NCBI GenBank assembly: GCA_035420085.1
Contig: DAOLUH010000003.1
Location: forward strand, 141,118-205,117
DNA: 64,000 nt
Direction: 5' to 3'
Origin: DSWT01 sp035420085
Lineage (GTDB): Bacteria; Chloroflexota; Anaerolineae; B4-G1; SLSP01
A program made the position numbers and the translations under genes. Below the pieces are notes generated by a model that was not told where the DNA came from, did no database searches, and saw nothing but the letters and a program-made list of their open reading frames with translations. Shown here in pieces: positions 18,274 through 26,068 of this stretch; within the stretch, counting starts at the first letter, position 1, and each line of letters begins with the position of its first letter.

Positions 18274-21075
18274 TCAGGCCAGGATGCCTTCGCTGGTCGC
18301 CAGCATCTCGCGGAGTCGCGTTGCATAATCGCGGGCCGCCTTGCGCAGGCTGCGATCCAGTTCGTCGAGTTCATCCCCGCGCCGGTCGGCCTGTTCCCCG
18401 GCGACGTAATAGGCTTCCAGCCGTTCAATCGCCTGATTCGTGGTGAGACGCACCAGGATTTGCCGTTCCACCCGTTCGATGACCTCGTGCGCCAATCCCT
18501 CGCGGGCCGCAAACACCCGCATTGCGTTTTGCAGCCCTTGCGCCAGCCGCTCCGGATCATCGAGCCGATCTACAGGCCGGTAGTAATACCAGGCGCCTTG
18601 CGTGTAGATCAACTTGAAGACCAGGCCGAGCGCGAAAGCCAGCGCGGCGCTGTCGGCGTTGGTGTGGAAGATGGGTAGCACGTGGAGCAGACGTTGCCCG
18701 CGGCTTTCGTCGTAGGCCCTTTGCCAGGCCGGGAACTGCTGCAGGGCGGTATACGGCGCACCCACGGTGACGCGCAGCGCGATGATCCGGTTCTGGTCTT
18801 GCGTGGAGACCAACGCGCCAGCCTGCTCCGCGAAGAGGGTGTTGTGTTCGTCAGGCACGCCGAGTACGGTCAGCGACGCCAGACTGGCGCCGCCATCTTC
18901 CAGGCGCGCGCGATCCAGATTCCACGAAGGTGCAGCGCGTTCTACCAACAGCAACCGCCGCGCCTGGGGCGATACAGCCGCCGCCTGCTCTGCCAACGCC
19001 TTTTCGACGCCGTGACCGCGAATGGCGGAGAACGCTTCGGCTGACTTCTCGCGGAGCGCCAGACTCACCTCGCGGGCCGGACGATTGGCCCAGGCGAGGA
19101 AATCGGCGTCGCCGGTCACTTTGATGGCCGTGTCGGTGAGCGCGGGGGCATAGTGGGTGTACAGTGTGTTGAGGTAGTCTGTTTGGAGCAGTTCGATGTC
19201 GGCGGTCAGATCCAAGGTGGTGTTTTCGGTAAGGCCGGATTCCAGCAGCCGCGCTGCCTCTTGCAACCGCGCATTGAGTTGCGGCAAGGTTTCGCCGAGT
19301 TCGTGCCGCGTTCTGGCGACGCTGTCTACCACCTGCAGGGCTGCGTCACACAGATCGCATTGGAGCGCGGTGTGGTAGAACGCCGCGGCAGCTTGCAGAT
19401 ACCGCTGCAAAGCCGTGTGAATGCGGCTGTTCCGCAAGAGGAAGCCGGCCACCCCCGTCTGCACGAGGCTTTCGCGCCGGCGTTGAAATTCACCTTCTTG
19501 CGTCTGCCGCCGCGCTTCGAGGTCTTCGCGCCGGGTTTGCAGATCGGTCAAGGTTTGCGTGAGCCGGGTGTGCAGAACATTCAGCATGGCCTGTGTCTGT
19601 GGAACCCCCACTTCGGGGTCGCCCGCCATCTGGGTTACACGCTCCCGCAAGGTCGCGGCGAGCGCCGTGGCGCGCTCCTGCCGGCGGGTCTCGATCACCG
19701 CGCGGAAGGTCCCGCGCAGCCGAATCGCGCCGAAGTCTTCCACGTAGCCAATCGCCTCCTGCACCTGTTGCGTTGCCGGTAGATGGCGGATCTGGCCGGG
19801 GAGCGTCAGATCAACCGTGATCGGGACGCTTTCTTTATCCAGGACGAGCTGCTGCATCAGCAACTCTGGCTCGAGTTGTTCGGCGTCCCAGAAAGCGCCC
19901 GCCGCCTGCGCCGCGAGGGATTCGTCGGCGGCGCGCAGCCAGCCCTTTTGGATCAGGCTGCGCGCGTGACGGCTCGCACAGGCATCGTGGGCCGCAAAGG
20001 CGTCGAAGCGGCAGACGCTCAGCCCCAGGCTGCCCATAAACGTGCCGATCCCCTCCGGCGTCACTTCGCTGATGATCTCGTCGAGATTGTCGAAGTCGTT
20101 TTCCCCCTTGCGCCCCAACTGCGACCCCATCTGCAGGTAGAGAGCGTGCGCGGCGAGCTGGCAGACGGCATGGGTGCCCGGCCAAACGCGCCCGCGCTCA
20201 TCAACGCCATCCAACACGTAGTAGAGGTTGAAGGGCGCCGAGGTGGCCGCGATTACCCGCCCGTTGGGATAGCTGGCCTCGAAATCGTTGTGGGTCATCA
20301 CGTGGTTCAATTCCATCAGCGAAGCGACGGTATTCGGGAGCATATACGGCCCGTTCACGTCAGGGAAAGCGCCCGGCAGCACGCCCACGCCGGTGATCTG
20401 GCAGAAATCGCCCAAGTCCCCCAATTCTTCGACCAATGCCCGCACGAGGAAAGCGACGTCCAGGAAGGTCCCCGCGCCGGTGCCGCCGCACAGGGAGTTG
20501 ACGACGAAGACGTTGAGGCCCTGTTCCACGTTGACGACATCGCGCCGGCGGTTGTCGCGTCCGGCCAGGTGCCAGATCGCGCGCCGCAGGTTTTCTTCGA
20601 CGCTGTGATAGTGCCAGTAGAGCGCCACCAACCCCAACAGGCGTTCCTGTTTCGCGCCGTGGCGCAACACCGTGGGCGGCAGGCGCAGCAGACTCTCGCC
20701 GAAGCGTTCGGCGATGGCCTTCTGTTGCTCCCGGTGGCGGATGATGCGCCCCACCGGCACCTGCCCGATATTCACGAACTCCGTCCCCGGTTCCAGGCTG
20801 ACATCCTGGCCGTTCTGCAGGCGTACCACCAGCGGCTCGTTGGCTGTATCGAAGACCACAATGCGCAGCCATGTTGGAACGTACCTCAACTGGTTGAGGA
20901 ACGCCGCCTTCAGGTACAGCCCGGTGCGCTGTCCCGTTCCGCCCAGCCCGACGAAGAGTGTGTTGCGTACTTCCATCTGCTGCTTTGTGCGCCGCTCAGT
21001 CGGCATGTCCGTGTCCGAATGTCCGTTTCCGCCCACGACAGTTCGTACCGCTGTATCCGTATTCCAGTTCATCAT
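18274..21075 (-). CDS. Large tubulin/FtsZ-like GTPase
   Basis: 933 aa. Near the N-terminus NTLFVGLGGTGQRTG (38-52) is a nucleotide-binding first loop and CGGTGAGTF (196-204) matches the tubulin/FtsZ signature loop (G-G-G-T-G-S-G), followed by an acidic helix. This pattern is that of the Tubulin-2-like bacterial proteins, which are much longer than FtsZ. A charged heptad-like stretch at about 525-560 suggests coiled coil. AGGAGG stands 6 bp before the ATG. The gene follows the VWA gene by 27 bp. Such proteins may form filaments or GTP-dependent assemblies; the cellular role is unknown. It is not FtsZ: no division-cluster neighbours and only the signature loops are conserved. Confidence 0.7.
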   Translation of the reverse strand: MMNWNTDTAVRTVVGGNGHSDTDMPTERRTKQQMEVRNTLFVGLGGTGQRTGLYLKAAFLNQLRYVPTWLRIVVFDTANEPLVVRLQNGQDVSLEPGTEFVNIGQVPVGRIIRHREQQKAIAERFGESLLRLPPTVLRHGAKQERLLGLVALYWHYHSVEENLRRAIWHLAGRDNRRRDVVNVEQGLNVFVVNSLCGGTGAGTFLDVAFLVRALVEELGDLGDFCQITGVGVLPGAFPDVNGPYMLPNTVASLMELNHVMTHNDFEASYPNGRVIAATSAPFNLYYVLDGVDERGRVWPGTHAVCQLAAHALYLQMGSQLGRKGENDFDNLDEIISEVTPEGIGTFMGSLGLSVCRFDAFAAHDACASRHARSLIQKGWLRAADESLAAQAAGAFWDAEQLEPELLMQQLVLDKESVPITVDLTLPGQIRHLPATQQVQEAIGYVEDFGAIRLRGTFRAVIETRRQERATALAATLRERVTQMAGDPEVGVPQTQAMLNVLHTRLTQTLTDLQTRREDLEARRQTQEGEFQRRRESLVQTGVAGFLLRNSRIHTALQRYLQAAAAFYHTALQCDLCDAALQVVDSVARTRHELGETLPQLNARLQEAARLLESGLTENTTLDLTADIELLQTDYLNTLYTHYAPALTDTAIKVTGDADFLAWANRPAREVSLALREKSAEAFSAIRGHGVEKALAEQAAAVSPQARRLLLVERAAPSWNLDRARLEDGGASLASLTVLGVPDEHNTLFAEQAGALVSTQDQNRIIALRVTVGAPYTALQQFPAWQRAYDESRGQRLLHVLPIFHTNADSAALAFALGLVFKLIYTQGAWYYYRPVDRLDDPERLAQGLQNAMRVFAAREGLAHEVIERVERQILVRLTTNQAIERLEAYYVAGEQADRRGDELDELDRSLRKAARDYATRLREMLATSEGILA

Positions 21076-21102
21076 GTCGCACCTCCTCTTTGATCTTGTG
21101 AT

Positions 21103-23388
21103 TCAGGCCAGCGTAAATTCGCGTTGTTGCAAACACTCATACCGCATGTGCAGCCCCTGGGTGGCGATACAGTCGCCATCGGAAAGCACATGCTCACCGA
21201 TAATTGGCACAGTATTGACCGTCACGGTCTGCTCCGCCAGCGGCGTCAAGGCGATGCCGCTCCCATCGTTGAGCGCCCGGATCTCGCCCCACGCCCGCTC
21301 TGGCACTGGCACCAGCGACCCGGCGCCGCCCAGGCGCAGCGCGCGCTGATTGAACGTCGAGAGGTCAAACAGCCCTGCCCCGTTGTAGTGCTCCGGGGCC
21401 TTGAGCACGCGCAATTTTCCGGCCAGCCGGGGAAGATTGTGATACCAGCGCGTCCCTCCCAGGTAGCCCATCAAGGCCAGGGTCAGGGTGGTTCCACTGC
21501 CCCACACCCACGCCGGCAGCGGTCGCCGGACGTTGATCGGCAAGGTATCCTCGCCCGCGAACGTCAATCCGCTCGCTGTGCGCCCTGCCGCTTTCACATG
21601 CATGGTATAAATGCCTGTCGCTGCCGGTGCAGTCAGCGTGATGGGCGCGCCGACCGCGCCATATCCCGTCGCTACCAACGCGCCTGCGGCGTCGCATAAG
21701 GTCATCGTCAATAGGCCGCCCATGTCCAACGGGGTTGTGTGTACCAGCCAGTCGGCCTGCGCCACGATCATGCTTCTCGCGCGCCACACTTTACGCGGCT
21801 GCGCCAGGGTAAGCCGCAGCGCCGGTTGGGTCTCCACCTGCGCACGCCCTTCCCAGGTATCGAATACCACCCCATCGCGCTGCCACCACACGCGGGCGCG
21901 CATGATACCGACCTGCTCCGGCGTCAGCACGACGCTGTAGATACCGTCGTCTTGCCGGCGGTCACCAAGCCGGCCGTCATCATAGAGTTGCACGCGCTGG
22001 CCGAGCGTCTCCGTCAATCCCCACACAGCCCACACTTCGGCGGTCTGCGGGATGGCCGGCTCAAGCTTGACGGCGAGCGTGATGGGCTGCCCGACGAGCG
22101 CCGCCGGCGGCCACTCCATGCTGCCCAGGCGCGGAATCGCGGTGGCGGTGGGCGTGGGCTGCGCCGTTGGCGTCGTGGTCGGCGTTGGCGACGGGGGCGG
22201 CGTCGGTGTGGGGGTGGGCGTCGGCGCTGGAATGTAGTCCTTCCACACCGTGACTGTGCCCTTACCGCTCATCAGGACGCGCCAGTCGCCCGGCGTGGGT
22301 TGGGTGATGGCCCAGATCGCGGTGGTGCCGTAAGATGTGTACTGGACGCGCCGGTCGTCAGGATGGACTGGCTGACCATCTGGGCGGAAAAGCGTAATGG
22401 TGACGTTGGCAGGGTTGACTGGGGTTGTGACCAGTGGGCTGATGCGTACCACAAACGTGACCCGCGCCAAATACGGTTCCACGGGAACGCTCTGAGTTTG
22501 CGGGTCGCCGGTCACCTCCGTCTGGATCACCGCGCCGGCGGTTTGCACGTCGCTCAAGCTCAACAGGATACTGTGGTAGACGTCCATCAGATCATTAGCC
22601 CGCCGCACGGCGTAGAAGCTGCCCCCGGTCCCTTGCGTCAGTTCGCGCCACAGCGGGATATAGCGTTCGGCAATTTCGGGATCGGCGTCGGTGGCTTCGT
22701 TCTGCAGGAGGACGATGAACAGCCGGATGTCGTCGGTGATGTAGTCCCAGCCCAGCCGTTTAAGCGATTCGAGGACTGCCGCCCGCTCGGTAGCCGTGGG
22801 ATGGGCGCTCCATTCTGGCTTGCCATCCGTCAACAGGACCACCACCCGCTGCTGATCGGCATCCGGCGTGGCGTGGAACATATCCCGCGCCAGGGTGAGC
22901 GCGGCGACGGGATCGGTCCAGCGCATCCGCTGCGGGGCGGCGATCAGGTCCGCCATCTGCGCGCGCTGCGCCGCGTCGGCTAACGAGGTGAGCGGGACGA
23001 CGAGATGCGCTGTTCCGCCGAAGAAGATGACGCCGAGTTGGTGTCGCGTAGCGCCGCTATCTACCCCCAGATAGTGGATGAACATTTGCGCGGCCTCAAT
23101 CCGGCGCAATTCCGGGTCCGACCCGATGCCGTTTTTGTCGAACATGGAGTTGGAGTTGTCGATGACGAGGAGCGCATCCATCCCCGGTGCGGGCGCTTGC
23201 GCGAACGCTTTGCCTACCCCGATCCCCAGGAGCACACACGCGAGACATGCCAGCACGATCACGATGATGAGGCCGAGGCCCACCAGACGGATCCGTCGTC
23301 GCCACCGCCGCACCGGCTTCGCCGGTTGTTGAGGGCGGGGCTTGCGGCGCCGATATTGCTTCACTTGGGTCATCCATTTGTTGATCAT
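21103..23388 (-). CDS. Membrane-anchored VWA-domain protein with FHA-like tail
   Basis: 761 aa. A basic N-terminus and one membrane helix (about 35-57) are followed by a von Willebrand A domain with the MIDAS motif DNSNS (77-81) and VVVLLTDGKP. A Thr/Pro-rich linker (PTPTPTPTPPP-like) leads to Ig-like beta domains, a second hydrophobic segment near the TLTLALMGYLGG stretch, and a C-terminal region (GIALTPLAEQTVTVNTVPI, then LSDGDCI) resembling an FHA fold. The first 34 residues are probably cytoplasmic, the VWA part outside and the FHA-like part inside. It is the first gene of the series running to cas2; AAGGAGG precedes the ATG. VWA plus GTPase sets often act as signal or assembly modules. 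Exact role unknown. Confidence 0.72.
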   Translation of the reverse strand: MINKWMTQVKQYRRRKPRPQQPAKPVRRWRRRIRLVGLGLIIVIVLACLACVLLGIGVGKAFAQAPAPGMDALLVIDNSNSMFDKNGIGSDPELRRIEAAQMFIHYLGVDSGATRHQLGVIFFGGTAHLVVPLTSLADAAQRAQMADLIAAPQRMRWTDPVAALTLARDMFHATPDADQQRVVVLLTDGKPEWSAHPTATERAAVLESLKRLGWDYITDDIRLFIVLLQNEATDADPEIAERYIPLWRELTQGTGGSFYAVRRANDLMDVYHSILLSLSDVQTAGAVIQTEVTGDPQTQSVPVEPYLARVTFVVRISPLVTTPVNPANVTITLFRPDGQPVHPDDRRVQYTSYGTTAIWAITQPTPGDWRVLMSGKGTVTVWKDYIPAPTPTPTPTPPPSPTPTTTPTAQPTPTATAIPRLGSMEWPPAALVGQPITLAVKLEPAIPQTAEVWAVWGLTETLGQRVQLYDDGRLGDRRQDDGIYSVVLTPEQVGIMRARVWWQRDGVVFDTWEGRAQVETQPALRLTLAQPRKVWRARSMIVAQADWLVHTTPLDMGGLLTMTLCDAAGALVATGYGAVGAPITLTAPAATGIYTMHVKAAGRTASGLTFAGEDTLPINVRRPLPAWVWGSGTTLTLALMGYLGGTRWYHNLPRLAGKLRVLKAPEHYNGAGLFDLSTFNQRALRLGGAGSLVPVPERAWGEIRALNDGSGIALTPLAEQTVTVNTVPIIGEHVLSDGDCIATQGLHMRYECLQQREFTLA

Positions 23389-23430
23389 CGCTTCCCTCCT
23401 TATGTGTTGGATGCCTCAAGTATCACGCAA

Positions 23431-23470
23431 AACAAAGAGGGCGTCTTCCGTAATCCTACGGAAAACGCCC
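23431..23470 (-). terminator. Terminator after the CARF-HTH gene
   Basis: GGGCGT and TTCCGTA (23439-23452) pair with TACGGAA and ACGCCC (23457-23470) with one mismatch and a 4-nt loop; on the minus strand a U-rich run follows. It would end the toxin-antitoxin/CARF transcript before the VWA gene. Confidence 0.7.
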
Positions 23471-23487
23471 CCAGTATTTCTACGTAT

Positions 23488-23536
23488 ATCGCCGAAAATC
23501 GCCGAATTACACGCTTATGCGCCCAAAATCGTCCCC
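23488..23536 (-). promoter_or_regulatory. Leader-like motif cluster upstream of the VWA gene
   Basis: Read on the minus strand, CGATTTTGGGCG (plus 23520-23531) and GCGATTTTCG (plus 23493-23502) occur here. The same 12-mer is at 9345-9356 and the 10-mer at 9354 and 9375 in leader 1, and both are in leader 2. The cluster is 100-150 bp before the VWA start. It may be a binding site shared by the leaders and this operon. Confidence 0.5.
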
Positions 23537-23546
23537 AAACTGAATA

Positions 23547-24443
23547 TCAGGAAGGAACGCGCAAATCAGGCCGCCGGTTGAAGAAACCGGCAAACCACTT
23601 CATCAACGCATTGCCGTTTGCCTCTACTACCACGTCGCGCAGATAATAAAAATTGCGCATCTTCTCATAAATCTCTCTGAAGTATCCTTCTATCGTGCGG
23701 GGAGCGAGGTTCATTTTCTGAGCAATCTCGCGCGCCGTTCCTCCTTGCTCCACAAAGATAACCAACACTTCACGCTCACGCTGCGTTAATGTTTGCAAAA
23801 ACGCTTTGCGGTCCTGATCTTCCTGCTGCTCCGCGATCTGCCGCTGCATCGCAAACGCCTGGAACGGGTCCTCAGTCCACGCGCTGATGGCCTGGCTCAG
23901 CAGCGCATTCCACGCCAACACCGGCACGGGCGACAAATACGCGTCCTCTGGATTGGCGCGATGCAGCGCGCGGGTATTCTCAAACGCCGCGGTGGAGATA
24001 ATGTGCCAGAGCCGGTCATCCGCATCAAAGAGAATCTGCGCCGTCGCCGCGCCATACGCAACCATGCTGTTGCGCCCGCCGGCAATGCTGAGGTGAACGG
24101 TGCGGTGTTGCTGTTTGCAAGCCTTGATCGTGTCGAAGATCGCGTGAAACGTGGCCTGCGCATCCTCAGAGGTGCGGATATCAACCACCGGTCGTTTATC
24201 CGGCCTGAGGATCGGAATGCGCTTCAACTCGCAACGGCGCCCGCGATAACGTTTGCCGCGAAACTCATTCTGCAGGCACGTCACCGCATCGCCGACAAAG
24301 CCGGAAGCCTGGGTGTGAATGACGAACACCTCATCCACGACCACATTCTCATCGGCCTCCAGCAAATCCACCGCCAGGGTCACGACCTGCGGCTGCGTCC
24401 CCAACGTCGCCACCAGCACCGGACGTCCAGGAAAGACGGCCAT
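23547..24443 (-). CDS. CARF domain protein with LuxR-type HTH, probable cOA-responsive regulator
   Basis: 298 aa. Residues 8-170 match the CRISPR-associated NE0113-type CARF fold: VATLGTQPQVVT (11-22) at the first turn and HLSIAGGRNSMVAYGA (117-132), where G-R/K-x-S-M is the ligand-loop signature. Residues 218-264 (LTQREREVLVIF, then TAREIAQKMNLAPRTIEGY) form a LuxR/FixJ helix-turn-helix. CARF domains bind cyclic oligoadenylates made by Cas10, so this looks like a transcription factor driven by type III signalling; no HEPN or other nuclease motif is present. The start overlaps the stop of the membrane CARF gene (TGATG). The NE0113 group also includes ring nucleases, so the CARF part may additionally degrade its ligand. 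Confidence 0.8.
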   Translation of the reverse strand: MAVFPGRPVLVATLGTQPQVVTLAVDLLEADENVVVDEVFVIHTQASGFVGDAVTCLQNEFRGKRYRGRRCELKRIPILRPDKRPVVDIRTSEDAQATFHAIFDTIKACKQQHRTVHLSIAGGRNSMVAYGAATAQILFDADDRLWHIISTAAFENTRALHRANPEDAYLSPVPVLAWNALLSQAISAWTEDPFQAFAMQRQIAEQQEDQDRKAFLQTLTQREREVLVIFVEQGGTAREIAQKMNLAPRTIEGYFREIYEKMRNFYYLRDVVVEANGNALMKWFAGFFNRRPDLRVPS

Positions 24444-25213
24444 CAGACTGTCTCCTCTTTTTGCGGCACACCAGGGCCGAGCTTCACTCGCATCGCCTCG
24501 GATGTTCCGGGGATGAGGCGCCCTTCAGCATCGTAGTCGCCGGTGACATATTCAAGGTCATAACCCGTCTGCCAACAAGCCAGGGTAGCTCCCACTGCGC
24601 CCGGTCGCATACAACTGGTGATGTCCACGTACAAATCTCCCTGTTTCAGTCCCTGCTGCTCGGCTTGCTCCAGCGCCTTCAATACCTGTTTGCGCGCCTC
24701 CTCAGCATTGCGGGGATTAGCGATCCGCAGGGAGCTAACTTGTATTTCCTTCTGGCGACATTCCTCGAGCAGGTGTTCCAATTTTTTGTTTTTATCCTTT
24801 TCAACTTCACTCGTGTACAGCAGCCAGACATACTTCAGAAGTGGTTGATGCCATTGAAAAGCCTCTTCATGGGCTTTGCTAGGACCTGGACTTAAAAACA
24901 ACACCAATCCAGGCCGCTGAGCGGCGCGCTCATCTGCGTCTATAAGGGTGGACGGCTGTTTGTGAGTGCGAGCGACAAGGTAGATCGCCAGCACGACGAC
25001 AACGAGAAGCAACAACGAGCCGAGACCCGTGATGACGATACTAAGCCAGCCTTCGCCCAACCAAAGCAGCATGAGATCATAACAGGCATTGCCAAACATA
25101 CTCAGCAATGCCCCACCCAGGATAAACAAGACGGGGGTGCGAGGATCGAACAACAACGGGAATCCTTCGGACATATCACGCATACGCCGGGTCGTTCGTT
25201 TGGATTTTTTCAC
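24443..25213 (-). CDS. Membrane-anchored CARF-like protein
   Basis: 256 aa. Two hydrophobic helices (about 27-50 and 57-81) precede a soluble domain from residue 101: LVLFLSPGPSK is the first strand-loop and LYVDITSCMRPGAVGATLA (194-212) is the D-x-T-x-x-x-K/R-x-x-x-x-G ligand-site motif of CARF proteins. The architecture fits CARF effectors that act at the membrane on cyclic oligoadenylate binding. The start is a GTG at 25213 with GGAGG close upstream; the vapC stop is only 13 bp before it, so toxin-antitoxin and CARF genes probably share a transcript. Exact family (Cam1-, Csx23- or other) cannot be fixed by eye. Confidence 0.72.
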   Translation of the reverse strand: MKKSKRTTRRMRDMSEGFPLLFDPRTPVLFILGGALLSMFGNACYDLMLLWLGEGWLSIVITGLGSLLLLVVVVLAIYLVARTHKQPSTLIDADERAAQRPGLVLFLSPGPSKAHEEAFQWHQPLLKYVWLLYTSEVEKDKNKKLEHLLEECRQKEIQVSSLRIANPRNAEEARKQVLKALEQAEQQGLKQGDLYVDITSCMRPGAVGATLACWQTGYDLEYVTGDYDAEGRLIPGTSEAMRVKLGPGVPQKEETV

Positions 25214-25226
25214 TGGTTCCTCCGAT

Positions 25227-25658
25227 TCACTCGCCTAACCAGCGCACCCATGACAGGTGCTCCTTGACCGCGTTGTACAATCGTTCATCAGCAGTCCAGA
25301 AAGGACACGCCAGCATCTCGGCCAGGGCCAGGTAGTGTGCGTCGTAGGCATTGGGGCGTGCAAAGCGTTTGGCGAGTTCCCAAGCGCGGCTGTGCAAAGC
25401 GGGCGGTGCGAGATATTCAATGCCTTGTGCGTGGATTAAGGTGAACGCCTCGTCGCCGGCTGCGGCGGTCAGCGCACCACGATGCACTTTTCCGCGCAAG
25501 ACAGAGGTCACTTCGTAAGCTAATAGCGGCGGTGCGACGATCAGTGTATCGCTTTCGATCCAATGTCGCCACAGCGTCAGTACGCGCGGGCTATCCTCTT
25601 CGGCCAAAACAAGTTTGAGCGCGAGATTTGCGTCAATACAAACCCTGAAGTTCTGCAT
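25227..25658 (-). CDS. vapC: PIN-domain toxin, VapC family
   Basis: 143 aa. The PIN acidic residues are present: CIDANLALKL near the N-terminus, YEVTSVLRG, YDAHYLALAE and FWTADERLYNAV. VapC toxins are Mg-dependent RNases acting on tRNA or rRNA, neutralised by the antitoxin encoded just upstream. ATG 25658 is chosen because GTGAGG precedes it; an ATG 12 bp earlier is possible. The 3' end of the antitoxin gene overlaps this start. Unusual is the 13-bp spacing to a CARF gene, which suggests co-regulation with the CRISPR signalling proteins. Confidence 0.87.
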   Translation of the reverse strand: MQNFRVCIDANLALKLVLAEEDSPRVLTLWRHWIESDTLIVAPPLLAYEVTSVLRGKVHRGALTAAAGDEAFTLIHAQGIEYLAPPALHSRAWELAKRFARPNAYDAHYLALAEMLACPFWTADERLYNAVKEHLSWVRWLGE

Positions 25659-25944
25659 CGCGCGCCTCACGCATGGTTTGGAGTAGGGTAACAGCGTCTA
25701 CGTCATCGCCAGGCTTTGTTGCGCGCAATTGCTCGCTGAATGTCTGCGCCTGCTCTAAGGCCGTCAAACGCGCCGCGCGATTGGCGCGCACACGTTGCAA
25801 CGTCTGCCAATCGTGCAAGCCGATCAGGACTGCCTGTGGACGTTCGCCAACGGTTAGCATCACCGCTTCTCCTTCCGTCGTGACGCGGTGAACCCATTGG
25901 AGTAGATTGTGATTTGCCTGGTTGACACTAACTGAAATCGTCAT
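25633..25944 (-). CDS. Phd/YefM-type antitoxin
   Basis: 103 aa. It begins MTISVSVNQANHNLLQWVHRV and has GEAVMLTVGERPQAVLIGLHDWQTLQR, the Phd/YefM DNA-binding core; the C-terminal half is helical and should wrap the VapC-like toxin. The start at 25944 has GGAGG 7 bp upstream; the longer frame has no ribosome site. Antitoxins of this kind usually repress their own operon. The promoter must lie in the 52 bp before the distal end of array 2 or in the array itself. Confidence 0.85.
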   Translation of the reverse strand: MTISVSVNQANHNLLQWVHRVTTEGEAVMLTVGERPQAVLIGLHDWQTLQRVRANRAARLTALEQAQTFSEQLRATKPGDDVDAVTLLQTMREARDAELQGLY

Positions 25945-25996
25945 TTGAACCTCCATAACACCAGAGCTTACTATCATTATACACGAAGAAGGATGT

Positions 25997-26008
25997 GTTT
26001 CCATCCCT
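25997..26008 (-). repeat. Left fragment of the oldest array 2 repeat
   Basis: GTTTCCATCCCT is identical to the first 12 bases (plus strand) of the array 2 repeat. The remaining bases start at 28062 with CTCAAAGGG. Joining the two with a single shared CT rebuilds the exact 37-bp repeat, so the intervening DNA is an insertion. Confidence 0.9.
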
Positions 26009-26068
26009 ATTGTAACCAAATTGTCAACGGCGGGATACACTATTTCCATTACACCAGGAGGTTATATC

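Noticed and set aside
18274..21075. FtsZ cell-division protein
   Set aside because: Three times too long, only the two nucleotide loops are conserved and no division genes are near.
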